Source: Candidatus Acetatifactor stercoripullorum
GTDB taxonomy: Bacteria > Bacillota > Clostridia > Lachnospirales > Lachnospiraceae
Assembly (NCBI GenBank): GCA_019114005.1
Contig: DXGH01000065.1
Coordinates: 1 to 55,896 of the forward strand
Direction of reading: 5' to 3'
DNA: 55,896 nt
Below are positions 7,908 through 16,467 of the stretch, one piece after another. The notes beneath the pieces are model-generated. The model made no database searches, had not been told where the DNA came from, and was given only the letters and a program-made list of their open reading frames with translations. A program made the translations under genes and the position numbers. Numbering within the stretch: the first letter of the stretch is position 1; each line of letters starts with the position of its first letter.

Positions 7908-9785
7908 TTATTCCTCATAATGATAGGTGGGCACGATTTCCCGCACCAAACGCCTGATATCGCTTTCCTCATCCAGGGATGCCTGCCTGAGGCGCTCCAG
8001 CTGTTTTTCAAACACATCCGCATCGTACTCTATGGGGCGGCCGATATAGATCATCTTGTTGGCAGTCTCCTGCAGCCCCTCCTCATTCATGAGAAGCTCC
8101 TCGTACATTTTTTCTCCCGGGCGCAGGCCGATAAACTCGATCTTGATATCCTCCCCCACCCGGTAGCCGGAAAGCTTGATCAGGTTTTTGGCCAGATCCA
8201 CAATCTTCATGGGCTCTCCCATATCCAGCACAAAGATTTCTCCCCCCTTGGCGTAAGCGCCCGCCTGAAGCACCAGGGACACGGCTTCGGGAATGGTCAT
8301 AAAATAACGGATGATATCCGGGCTGGTAACGGTCACCGGGCCGCCCTGTTCAATCTGCTTTTTAAACAGCGGGATCACGCTGCCGTTGCTGCCCAAAACA
8401 TTTCCAAACCGCACCGCCACATATTCCGTCTTTGAGCTGCGGTTTAAATTCTGAATGATCATCTCGCAGATACGCTTGCTGGCTCCCATGATATTGGTAG
8501 GGTTCACCGCCTTGTCCGTGGAGATCAGCACAAAGCGCTTTGTCCCGTACCTGTCCGCCGCCGTGGCCACCTTATAGGTGCCGAACACGTTATTTTTCAC
8601 AGCCTCGTTGGGGCTGTCCTCCATAAGGGGCACATGCTTGTGTGCCGCCGCGTGATACACAATATCCGGCCGGTATCTCTTAAAGATCTCATTGACTCTG
8701 GCCGTATTCCGCACAGAACCGATGAGCACCACCATGTCAAGCTTTGGATATTTCTGCTTCAGCTCCTGCTGGATTTCGTAAACACTGTTCTCGTAGATAT
8801 CAAAAATCACAAGCCTTTTTGGGGCATGCTGGGCAATCTGGCGGCACAGCTCGCTGCCGATGGAACCGCCCCCTCCGGTAACCAGCACTACCTTGTCCTT
8901 TACATAGCCCATGATCTCCTCCACATTGACCTCAATGGGGTCCCGGCCCAGCAGATCCTCAATCTGTACCTCTCTAAGCTTTGACACATTCACATCCCCG
9001 TTGATGATCTGATACATGCCAGGGAGAATGCGCAGCCTGCATCCTGTCTCCTTACAGATTTCCAGAATGGGCTTTAGCTTCTGTCTGCTGGCGGAAGGAA
9101 TGGCGATTATGATCTCGTCAATATTGTACTTTTCCACGTTGTCCGGAATGGACTCCCGGCCGCCCACAATGGGCACACCCCGCAGGTATTTCCCGTGGCA
9201 GCCTGGATTGTCGTCAATGGCGCAGGCCACATGGATGCTCAGATAACTGCTGCTTTCTATTTCCTTTAAGATGGCGTTTCCCGCAGCCCCGGCCCCTACA
9301 ATCATACAGTTGATCCGGGACTTCCCCCCAAAATGATGGAGTCTCCGGTTCTGGAGTATGCGCAGAATGCGATAGCTGAAACGGATGCCGCAGGTGAGGA
9401 TCATGAGAAAGAAGCCGTAAAAGAAGGGATAGCTGGTAGGCAGCCGCACGCCCTCTAACCAAAAGATAATGGGCTGCATAATAGAACAGATCACAACCGC
9501 AATGGCATTATTCACCAGCTCCGTGTCAGAGGCATACCGCCACACGCTGTTATAAAGCTTGAAAATGGCAAACACCACCGCCACGATCACCGCATTGTAC
9601 CAGTAGGCGTCAAGCACCGCCACCCAAAATTCCCTGGGCACATCCATGAATTTGAAATCATAGCGCACATAGAGGCTTAACACCGAGGCCACCAGAATGG
9701 AGACCATATCGGACACCACTAAAAGCGCAATCCGCGTCACCGGTATCTTCAGAATACCTACCCTGATATCATTCAACCTTTTCAT
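7908..9785 (-). CDS. CapD/PglF-type nucleotide-sugar 4,6-dehydratase, membrane-anchored
   Basis: The 625-aa protein has about four N-terminal membrane helices (residues ~15-125), a first Rossmann-like domain with CMIVGAGAAGNAIL, and a C-terminal SDR domain with VTGGGGSIGSELCRQ, YHAAAHKHVPLME and STDKAVNPTNIMGASKR. In the last motif Thr-Asp-Lys replaces the usual Tyr-based triad, the hallmark of UDP-GlcNAc 4,6-dehydratases (PglF, EpsC). It probably converts UDP-GlcNAc to the 4-keto-6-deoxy sugar used by the next gene's PGT. Its ATG overlaps the upstream GT2 stop by 4 bp. Confidence 0.92.
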   Translation of the reverse strand: MKRLNDIRVGILKIPVTRIALLVVSDMVSILVASVLSLYVRYDFKFMDVPREFWVAVLDAYWYNAVIVAVVFAIFKLYNSVWRYASDTELVNNAIAVVICSIMQPIIFWLEGVRLPTSYPFFYGFFLMILTCGIRFSYRILRILQNRRLHHFGGKSRINCMIVGAGAAGNAILKEIESSSYLSIHVACAIDDNPGCHGKYLRGVPIVGGRESIPDNVEKYNIDEIIIAIPSASRQKLKPILEICKETGCRLRILPGMYQIINGDVNVSKLREVQIEDLLGRDPIEVNVEEIMGYVKDKVVLVTGGGGSIGSELCRQIAQHAPKRLVIFDIYENSVYEIQQELKQKYPKLDMVVLIGSVRNTARVNEIFKRYRPDIVYHAAAHKHVPLMEDSPNEAVKNNVFGTYKVATAADRYGTKRFVLISTDKAVNPTNIMGASKRICEMIIQNLNRSSKTEYVAVRFGNVLGSNGSVIPLFKKQIEQGGPVTVTSPDIIRYFMTIPEAVSLVLQAGAYAKGGEIFVLDMGEPMKIVDLAKNLIKLSGYRVGEDIKIEFIGLRPGEKMYEELLMNEEGLQETANKMIYIGRPIEYDADVFEKQLERLRQASLDEESDIRRLVREIVPTYHYEE

Positions 9786-10762
9786 AATCGTTTCACCTTT
9801 TTGTGTATCCGGCGCACCGTCTTTGGAGCCGCCGCAAGAAGCGTCAGATAAGCCTTATTTTGGGGAGTGAGAAAGGGATTTGCCATTCCCTCTGCCCAAT
9901 ATCTTCTAAGATACCCCTTTATCCGGCCGTATTCCTGATTCTCCCCCTTCATTTCCGAAATCGGAATGTGAAGCATATAGTCCAGCCGCTGGTAAAGGCC
10001 GAAGCGTCTGGCCTGTTTGTAAAGAGCCGGATACTGTTTTTTAACCAGCTCCATCACCATGTCCGCATTGTCCACATTGTCGGAAAACACTCGGGAAAAT
10101 CCGGTATTTCTTCTGGTATTGCTTCCCATTCTGCAAAAAACATGATATCCCCGCTCCGGCAGCGACACAATGCCGCCTATGTCCGGCAGCATCTCCACCA
10201 GCAGATGAAAATCCTCATTCAGCACACCCTCCGGAAAGCGCCGTCCCTGAAACACCTCTTTTTTCAAAAGCTTGGTGCAAAAGGAGCAGTCTCCTCTGTG
10301 CAGAAGCAGTTCCCGCAAGAAATCCTCCGGTTCTATGCACTCCGGCGAAGAAGGAGGAACGCAGATATCAGGAAGTCTTTCTCCCTCCTGGGAAATCTCA
10401 TCTCTGCCAATCTGGGCAGCCTTCACCCCGTATTTTCCAATAGCCTCCTGCAAAAGTGCATACATATTATACTCTACATAGTCATCGCTGTCCACAAAAC
10501 CCAGATATTCGCCTCTGGCCTGTTCTATTCCAAGGTTTCTGGCGGAGGAGGAGCCTCCGTTTTCCTTGTGGAACACCCGGATTCGTTCATCCTCTGCCCC
10601 CAGGCTGTCGCACAGCTGCCCGGTGCCGTCGTCGCTTCCGTCATCCACCAGAAGGATTTCCAGATTGGGATAGGTCTGTGCCTGCAAGGACGCCACACAT
10701 CTGGGCAGATATTCTTTTACATTGTAAACCGGAACAATCACACTAATCAAGGGTTTTTCCAT
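9782..10762 (-). CDS. GT2 family glycosyltransferase
   Basis: The protein starts MEKPLISVIVPVYNVKEYLPRCV and has VDDGSDDGTGQLCD and the DxD-type FVDSDDYVEYN, a classical GT-A family 2 enzyme of EPS loci. The ~220-residue C-terminal part is helical and ends basic (KTVRRIHKKVKRL), suited to membrane association. The start at 10762 has GGAGAAAG upstream; ATG 10774 is an alternative. Either start lies within the last codons of the upstream GT4 gene, so translation is coupled. The sugar donor cannot be told from sequence. Confidence 0.87.
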   Translation of the reverse strand: MEKPLISVIVPVYNVKEYLPRCVASLQAQTYPNLEILLVDDGSDDGTGQLCDSLGAEDERIRVFHKENGGSSSARNLGIEQARGEYLGFVDSDDYVEYNMYALLQEAIGKYGVKAAQIGRDEISQEGERLPDICVPPSSPECIEPEDFLRELLLHRGDCSFCTKLLKKEVFQGRRFPEGVLNEDFHLLVEMLPDIGGIVSLPERGYHVFCRMGSNTRRNTGFSRVFSDNVDNADMVMELVKKQYPALYKQARRFGLYQRLDYMLHIPISEMKGENQEYGRIKGYLRRYWAEGMANPFLTPQNKAYLTLLAAAPKTVRRIHKKVKRL

Positions 10763-11946
10763 TGCTTTCTCCATTTCATCCGCCTCTCTGACAACACAGG
10801 GGCAGGAGAACAGGGGCCCGTGAGAGGCGGCGTGAGGGAAATCTCCCCGGCTGCCTCCCCCTTCTCCAAAAAGCCCAGTCTGACGCAGAGCCCCAAAAGC
10901 CGCCTGGCCGCTGTGGAAGCATTCCACTCCTGGGTAATGGTCTCTATGGCATTTGTGCCAAGCCTTCCGCACAGCTCCTTGTCCTGCAGAAGCCTCTCCA
11001 CTGCGGCAAACAGCTCTTTTTTATGCCCATCCCGGTAAATCAGTCCATTTTTGCCCTGGCTGATCAAAAAGGGCACAGCTCCTGCCATATGACCGGCGGC
11101 CACCGCGCAGCCGCTGTTCATGGCCTCGTTTACCACAGCGCCCCAGCCCTCCATGCGGTCGCTGGTCATCAAATAGATCTGGGCCTGCTCCATAAGGCGG
11201 CGTATTTCCTCCGGCCTGCGGTAGCCCAAAAGCCTGACCCGCTCCTTAAGCCCGTACTCCTCTATTCTTTCTCTCACAAGGGGCTCCAGCTCTCCGCCCC
11301 CCGCCAGCTCCATCCGAAAATCGTATCCCTTATCCCTCAGGTATCTGGCAGTCTCTATGGCAAGCTCAGGATGCTTCCAGTCAAGGAATCTTCCCGTCCA
11401 CAGAATGCTGCCCTGCTTTTTTTGGGCCATCAGCTGATCCACAGCATACTCCCTGGTTTCCGGAAAATATCCCCAGCGAAGCAGCTTTTTCGGATAAGCC
11501 CTCACAATATGAAAATCCGAAGCCACATAAGCTCCGGCACAGAGCATATACACCGGCTGCCTGCGGTACCTTGTATGATCCTGATACTTTTTTAAAAGCC
11601 CTCTGGGGGACACCGCCTTCCACTGCCCGCTTTTATACAGCCGCTCGCTGTAGCGGATCACAGGCTTTCCCAAATCCAATCTTTCCCTTATGTAGCCTTC
11701 TTCGTCCGTGCCTCCAAAGAATACCACCTTGGCGTCAGCAATCAGCCTTCTGCAGGCCTCCTGCTCATGGTAGTACAGTCTCAGGTAAGGAGCCTGGATG
11801 TCCTTACTCCATCCCATTCTCACCCGCTCCTCCTCCATGGGCTCGGTCTGGACAAAGGCAAAGTCTCCCTGCAAAAGCTCATACATGGCGTTGCAAAAGG
11901 GAATCTGATGATGATTCAGATAATTGGATACGAATACAAATTTCAT
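10747..11946 (-). CDS. GT4 family glycosyltransferase
   Basis: The 399-aa GT-B protein begins MKFVFVSNYLNHHQIPFCNA. Its C-terminal donor site is typical of family 4: LWTGRFLDWKHPELAIETA, RLLGYRRPEEIRRLMEQAQIYLMTSDRMEGWGAVVNEAMNSGCAVAA, where the E-x7-E motif is E-G-W-G-A-V-V-N-E. It should act at the cytosolic membrane face on a lipid-linked acceptor. The start codon overlaps the preceding stop (ATGA, 11943-11946). Confidence 0.88.
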   Translation of the reverse strand: MKFVFVSNYLNHHQIPFCNAMYELLQGDFAFVQTEPMEEERVRMGWSKDIQAPYLRLYYHEQEACRRLIADAKVVFFGGTDEEGYIRERLDLGKPVIRYSERLYKSGQWKAVSPRGLLKKYQDHTRYRRQPVYMLCAGAYVASDFHIVRAYPKKLLRWGYFPETREYAVDQLMAQKKQGSILWTGRFLDWKHPELAIETARYLRDKGYDFRMELAGGGELEPLVRERIEEYGLKERVRLLGYRRPEEIRRLMEQAQIYLMTSDRMEGWGAVVNEAMNSGCAVAAGHMAGAVPFLISQGKNGLIYRDGHKKELFAAVERLLQDKELCGRLGTNAIETITQEWNASTAARRLLGLCVRLGFLEKGEAAGEISLTPPLTGPCSPAPVLSERRMKWRKQWKNP

Positions 11947-13346
11947 CCCTGTGTCTGCGGCACTCCTTTCTTTTTCTCCTGAATGTCTGCATATATCTCC
12001 GTCAATTTCCGGTAATTTTTCTCTCTATCATGAGTTTTTTCTGCATGATCTCTTGCATTTTTACAATACTGCAGCATTTTATCTGTGTCCGACCACATTT
12101 CCAGCACCGCCTCTGTAAGCCCTTTTACAATTTCTTCCAGCTCCGTCTCATGGCCGTCAAAAGAATCACATGTGTTATCAAAAGAATTTTCCTTTGTGCG
12201 GAAGCCCCGGTACAAAATGCCGTCCGTCCCCCCTCGGAAAATACTGGGGATTCCCCCCACATCGGCGCTGACACAGGGCATTCCCAGGATCATGGCCTCT
12301 CCCAGGGAATTGGGAGAGTTTTCTATGGTGGAGCAGCAGACGAAAAGGCTGCTCCTTTGATAGCGTTCCTTCATTTCCGCTGCATTCAGCTTTCCCAGAA
12401 ACTCCACGCAGTCCTTAAGCCCCCCTCTCTCTATCAGCTCCTGCAGATACCTTCCATAGGCAGAGATTTTCAGCTTTTCCTTAAGCCCCCCTTCTCTCAC
12501 AATACAGTTTCCTGCCACGGACACCTTCACCTGCGGATGCCTTTCTCTGATGGCAGGCAGCGCCAGAAGCAGGTAATGCAGGCCCTTCACAGGATAATCT
12601 CCCTGGCTTACAAAAATGGAAAAGGGAACGCACTCCTCCTTCCTCCAGCAGCCCTCATAAAAGGGCTCCCGCAGCGTTTCATTCATACCATAGTAAACCG
12701 CATCAGGGTTCCATTCTTTGGCATAATGCCTGTCCCATGCGGTTCTTCCCGTGATATTTCCCGCAAGTCCAAGGGCCTCTGTCTCCATACGGCCTCTGGC
12801 CGCAAACTTCTCCTTCTGGCGCGGAATGCTGTCCCTTTTTAAGAAATCCCGCAGGGTAATGCGGCGAATCACCCTCCCCGGCATACTGGCAAAATACGTG
12901 TTGGCATAAACGGCGCACAGCCCCTGAATCCCCACTAACAGCCGCCCTTTATCCGGAAAGGCTCTGCACATGGCCAGGGTATGGGGGTATTCCGTTCCAA
13001 AGCAGTGTACCACATCCGGCCCAAAATCCGCCGTAATTTTCTCCATAAGCCGCTCTATGCCAGGATCATACTGCTCAGGCCGGGCAGTATCCTCATAAAA
13101 TCCATAACAATGAAGGGTGCCTTCTCCCACCTGAAGGACTCTGGAAAACACAGCTTCCCTGTCCCCTATCAGGCCGTCCCTCAAAGAGACCGGAAAAGCC
13201 GCCGCCAGCACAATGCCGTTCTCTTTCTGCCTTTTGAGCACCTGGCCCATCAGCCCATCCAGCCACCCTTCCTTATTTGTGGACTCCTGCCCAAGGCACC
13301 TGGCCGCAGCAGGCGGCATGAAATTACAAAGCCACAATATCCTCAC
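11943..13346 (-). CDS. GT4 family glycosyltransferase
   Basis: The 467-aa GT-B protein has N-terminal RILWLCNFMPPAAARCLG, central DVVHCFGTEYPHTLAMCRAFP, and a GT4 donor-binding half with KGLHYLLLALPAIRERHPQVKVSVAGN, VEFLGKLNAAEMKERYQRSSLFVCCS and ENSPNSLGEAMILGMPCVSADVGGIPSI. The E-x7-E motif is clear (ENSPNSLGE). The start is a GTG with GGAGG 8 bases upstream. It sits 11 bp after the polymerase gene. Confidence 0.88.
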   Translation of the reverse strand: MRILWLCNFMPPAAARCLGQESTNKEGWLDGLMGQVLKRQKENGIVLAAAFPVSLRDGLIGDREAVFSRVLQVGEGTLHCYGFYEDTARPEQYDPGIERLMEKITADFGPDVVHCFGTEYPHTLAMCRAFPDKGRLLVGIQGLCAVYANTYFASMPGRVIRRITLRDFLKRDSIPRQKEKFAARGRMETEALGLAGNITGRTAWDRHYAKEWNPDAVYYGMNETLREPFYEGCWRKEECVPFSIFVSQGDYPVKGLHYLLLALPAIRERHPQVKVSVAGNCIVREGGLKEKLKISAYGRYLQELIERGGLKDCVEFLGKLNAAEMKERYQRSSLFVCCSTIENSPNSLGEAMILGMPCVSADVGGIPSIFRGGTDGILYRGFRTKENSFDNTCDSFDGHETELEEIVKGLTEAVLEMWSDTDKMLQYCKNARDHAEKTHDREKNYRKLTEIYADIQEKKKGVPQTQG

Positions 13347-13357
13347 AGCACATCCTC

Positions 13358-14491
13358 CTAGTTAAAAATCCAGTTCAAATACGGCAGAAGCCTCACATCC
13401 ACATCATACATTTTATACAGCAGAACCACGAAATATCCTGCAAAAGCCCCGATGACGCCTGCATAGCATAGAGTACAAAACCACCCCCGCCTGATATCAC
13501 GCAGAAGCCTGGGAAGCAAAAAGGTCTGGGACACGATCATATAGTATCCCACCCTTGACACCTCCGGAATAAAGGAACCGCAGCAATATACCACAAGCCC
13601 CGCCAGATTTAAAAAGAAGTAAAAGCGGTTCATCAAATCCTCTTTCAGGCTTCTTTGATAGCAGATCAGACAAAGCACAAGCACCGCTGTGCACTTTGCA
13701 ATATTCACATAAGATAATTCCCCATTGTCAAAAGCAGAATTTTCATAATAGGGGTAAAAGCGGAAAATGATCTCCCTGTAAAAATTCTGGCCGAACACCA
13801 GGCTTAACAGCAGAAGGGCTCCCGCTCCATAGTGCCATTTTTTCAATTTGGCCTGGGCTAAAAGCCTGGCCGCCAGATACACAGGTATCACAAGCAGTAT
13901 GGACTTATGAAAAGCAGCCCCCGCAGCAATCCACAAAATAAACTTTCCATACTCGCCCCGGAGCACATATTTCATGGCATACAGGGCCACCGCCAACGCC
14001 AGATAATACCGCACGGAATTAAGACTGTTGAAATAGTAGCCTCCCGTCAGCAAAAGAAACAGGGAAAAGGCGTAATCCGTTCCCTGGTCGTGAAGGGCCT
14101 TTACAAAAAAGAATACCGTCACCAGAGAAAACAGGCCGAAAATGGGAAGATATTGGTCATAGCCGAACAGCTCCTGCATCCAGTCCACAACCAGGTTAAA
14201 GCCGATTTCCGAGGACACATGCCTGCCCTGTGCGATCAGCTTGAAATTGTCCCGATAGACCCAGTAATCGTTTCCCACTGCAATTCTGCAGGCAGATACC
14301 CCTGCCAGCAGGCAGTATACCGCCGTTTCCGCAATCAGATTTCCGGCCTGCCTGCGCTGGAGGCCGCAAGGCTCACCAAAGGCTCTGCCGCCCCGGATAC
14401 GCCCCGCCACAAAATCCCGGTTATCCACAAAAAGAGCCAGGATGACCGTGACTGCCGTTAATCCGATATATACAAGCGCACTGCTCTCCAT
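13358..14491 (-). CDS. EpsG-type polysaccharide polymerase (Wzy role)
   Basis: The 377-aa membrane protein has about ten hydrophobic segments. It carries family features of EpsG: early CRIAVGNDYWVYRDNFKLIAQG, EIGFNLVVDWMQ, LLLTGGYYFNSLNSVRYYLALA and GAAFHKSILLVIPVYLAAR. EpsG-like proteins are thought to polymerise repeat units outside the membrane. A very good RBS (AAGGAGGAG) precedes the ATG. It is the only polymerase candidate in the locus. Confidence 0.85.
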   Translation of the reverse strand: MESSALVYIGLTAVTVILALFVDNRDFVAGRIRGGRAFGEPCGLQRRQAGNLIAETAVYCLLAGVSACRIAVGNDYWVYRDNFKLIAQGRHVSSEIGFNLVVDWMQELFGYDQYLPIFGLFSLVTVFFFVKALHDQGTDYAFSLFLLLTGGYYFNSLNSVRYYLALAVALYAMKYVLRGEYGKFILWIAAGAAFHKSILLVIPVYLAARLLAQAKLKKWHYGAGALLLLSLVFGQNFYREIIFRFYPYYENSAFDNGELSYVNIAKCTAVLVLCLICYQRSLKEDLMNRFYFFLNLAGLVVYCCGSFIPEVSRVGYYMIVSQTFLLPRLLRDIRRGWFCTLCYAGVIGAFAGYFVVLLYKMYDVDVRLLPYLNWIFN

Positions 14492-14545
14492 GGCTCCTCC
14501 TTTCTCAAATCCCCTGCCTGTTCAGGGTGGACAAAAGCGTTTTCC

Positions 14546-15328
14546 CTATTGGGCTTTTGCGTCTCGTATTCCCTCCCGCATCCAGGCAAAGGCCTGCTTT
14601 AAGCTTGTCTCCCTGCACAAGGTCCCCTTGTGGGCCAAAAGAAACCGAAGGGCCATCCCCAGTGCAAGTCTCCCGTACAGAAAATGGTACAGCACTCCCC
14701 TGTCATAAAAAAACTTTTGGTGATATCCGCTAAACCAGGTGGATTCCCGCTCCCGTTCCCTGCCGATGGTCACCGGAGCCGTATACACCAGAAAGCCTTT
14801 TTTCATAAATTCCTTCAAAAAAAGACTGTCCTCTCCGGCGCTGTATCTGGCGCCGCCCCCGAACAGCAGAGAAAAGGTCACCCCTGAACAAAGCAGGCTT
14901 TCCCTTTTCACCGCAAAGCTCACTGCGCCGTACCTTCCACAGTTGTACCAGCGCACTCGCTTTCTTTCCGTAATTTGATAGGTTCTCCGCTCCTCCTCCA
15001 CCTGGATGTGAAACAAAATCATATGAGCCTTGGGATTTCGCTCAAATTCCTTTACGATTTTTTCTGCATATCCCGGTTCATAGACGATATCCTCATCCGA
15101 AAAAAGACAAATATCCCCCCGGGCGCGCAGGATAGCCTCATTTCGGCTTCTGCCGATTCCCCGCTCTGGAAAGGAATAAAAGCGTATTCTGCCCTCTGCT
15201 TTCTTCCGCTCCTCATAGCCAAGGCTGTCACACTGATTGATGATCACCGCGTCGGAGCTCAAATTCATTTCCTCCACAATGCGGTCTATGGACTGATTCA
15301 TCACAGACGCCAGAACTTCAACTCTCAT
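14546..15328 (-). CDS. GT2 family glycosyltransferase
   Basis: The start at 15328 gives MRVEVLASVMNQSIDRIVEEMNL, with AGAGG just upstream; ATG 15340 lacks an RBS. The protein has INQCDSLGYEE, GIGRSRNEAILRARGDICLFSDEDIVYEPGYAE, where DED serves as metal-binding motif, and GGARYSAGEDSLFLKEFMKKG with a catalytic-type ED. The beginning is shorter than in typical GT2 proteins (no VSVIIP strand), like a subgroup of Firmicutes EPS transferases. It lies 54 bp after the polymerase start side and 53 bp before the Wzz gene end. Confidence 0.8.
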   Translation of the reverse strand: MRVEVLASVMNQSIDRIVEEMNLSSDAVIINQCDSLGYEERKKAEGRIRFYSFPERGIGRSRNEAILRARGDICLFSDEDIVYEPGYAEKIVKEFERNPKAHMILFHIQVEEERRTYQITERKRVRWYNCGRYGAVSFAVKRESLLCSGVTFSLLFGGGARYSAGEDSLFLKEFMKKGFLVYTAPVTIGRERERESTWFSGYHQKFFYDRGVLYHFLYGRLALGMALRFLLAHKGTLCRETSLKQAFAWMREGIRDAKAQ

Positions 15329-15364
15329 GCTTCCTCTCATTCTGCCGCGTGAGCGGCTTTATAA

Positions 15365-15386
15365 ATTGAAAATTTTAATTTTCAAT
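15365..15386. repeat. AT-rich hairpin at the wzz stop codon
   Basis: ATTGAAAATT and AATTTTCAAT form a perfect 10-bp inverted repeat with a 2-base centre, covering the Wzz-type gene's stop codon. It is similar in position to the hairpin at 7223-7284 and could tune expression within the operon. Confidence 0.55.
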
Positions 15387-16452
15387 CTTCTTCCCCCGAT
15401 TTTTCCTTCCCACGCTCCAGCCAGTAATAGGCTCGAATCAATTTTTCATCAGCCTCCCATAAAATAGCGGCCGTTACTTCACAATCCTGCTGGCGCAGGT
15501 ACTCCAAAGTGTATTCCAGGGGTTTTCCTGCATGACTTCCTGCGGGCACTGCCAGCAAAATGCCGTCCATCTCCCGCAGTGTCCGGCAGACCTCCGGGCA
15601 CAGCGCCGGCGTCGGGGCAGGAATCCATTCTATCCCTTGGCTGCATTCCCCCAGCTTACTGGCCACAGCCGCCGGGTCTCCTCGGTCCTGCGCAAAGCAG
15701 ACGCCTACACGCTTTTTTTCTGCAAATAAATAACGTATGTTTTCTTTCAGAAAGGGACTTCCCATGGTTCCCAGCACCGAAAGTCCATACCGTTTCTTTA
15801 TGGAGGACGACAGCCAAATACTGTCTTCCCCGGTCTCCTTTAAGAGAAAAATCACCACTGCAAAGAAAAAAGTAAGGAAGGCGCTCAAAAGAAAAGCCCT
15901 CCCTGGCCGCACATCCAGAAAAACCTCCTGGGCCGAAACCGCCGGGTCCACCACCCGGATGGAGTCCACCTCCTTGGTCACCTGGGGAAAATCCTCCGTC
16001 ATGGTCTGCTCCACCGCCTCTGCAATCTCCAGGCTCATCTGTGGGTTCACAGTGGTCACGATGGTCTGGGGCACCCGCAGGTCCGTAGGAAGCTGCGCCG
16101 CCAGGGCTTCACTCAGCTCTTGGTTGGTTAATTCCCAAGAACTTTCCTGTTCCCTGAGATGTCCCTGCACCATATTGAGAAATTCCTCTGTATGGACGTA
16201 AGTGTCCCAGGTGGCGTCGTTGATATAAGTGCCGTACTGGGACCAGTCCGGGTCTGCGTACTCCACCTTGTAGGTGGACTGGGCGCTGTAGTACACCTCC
16301 CCCCGGAGAAGCACATTTTTCACATAATAGCCTCCTCCGAAAATAAGGGTTCCTGCAAGCGTCACCACTATGATTTTGTCCAGGTTCTTCAAAAAGCGAA
16401 GGGCCGTCAGACGAAGGTCAAAGGGCTCCTTTCCATAATATCCTTCCCACAT
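15382..16452 (-). CDS. Wzz/YveK-type polysaccharide chain-length regulator
   Basis: The 356-aa protein has a Wzz-domain N-terminus (FDLRLTALRFLKNLDKIIVVTLAGTLIFGGGYYV, first membrane helix), an extracytoplasmic segment (~60-190), and a second helix (RAFLLSAFLTFFFAVVIFLL) with the Pro-rich run DVRPGRAFLL before it. A ~140-residue cytoplasmic tail resembles the BY-kinase fold (KKRYGLSVLGTMGSPFL, GILLAVPAGSHAGK) but lacks the Walker A and Tyr cluster. It therefore looks like a co-polymerase with a degenerate kinase-like tail. No separate BY-kinase gene is seen nearby. GGGAGAAAAG precedes the start. Confidence 0.85.
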   Translation of the reverse strand: MWEGYYGKEPFDLRLTALRFLKNLDKIIVVTLAGTLIFGGGYYVKNVLLRGEVYYSAQSTYKVEYADPDWSQYGTYINDATWDTYVHTEEFLNMVQGHLREQESSWELTNQELSEALAAQLPTDLRVPQTIVTTVNPQMSLEIAEAVEQTMTEDFPQVTKEVDSIRVVDPAVSAQEVFLDVRPGRAFLLSAFLTFFFAVVIFLLKETGEDSIWLSSSIKKRYGLSVLGTMGSPFLKENIRYLFAEKKRVGVCFAQDRGDPAAVASKLGECSQGIEWIPAPTPALCPEVCRTLREMDGILLAVPAGSHAGKPLEYTLEYLRQQDCEVTAAILWEADEKLIRAYYWLERGKEKSGEED

Positions 16453-16467
16453 GGCTTTTCTCCCGAT

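Noticed and set aside
9803..12842. Long plus-strand frames (411 and 423 aa)
   Set aside because: They mirror the glycosyltransferase genes on the minus strand; composition is that of an antisense frame with no motifs.
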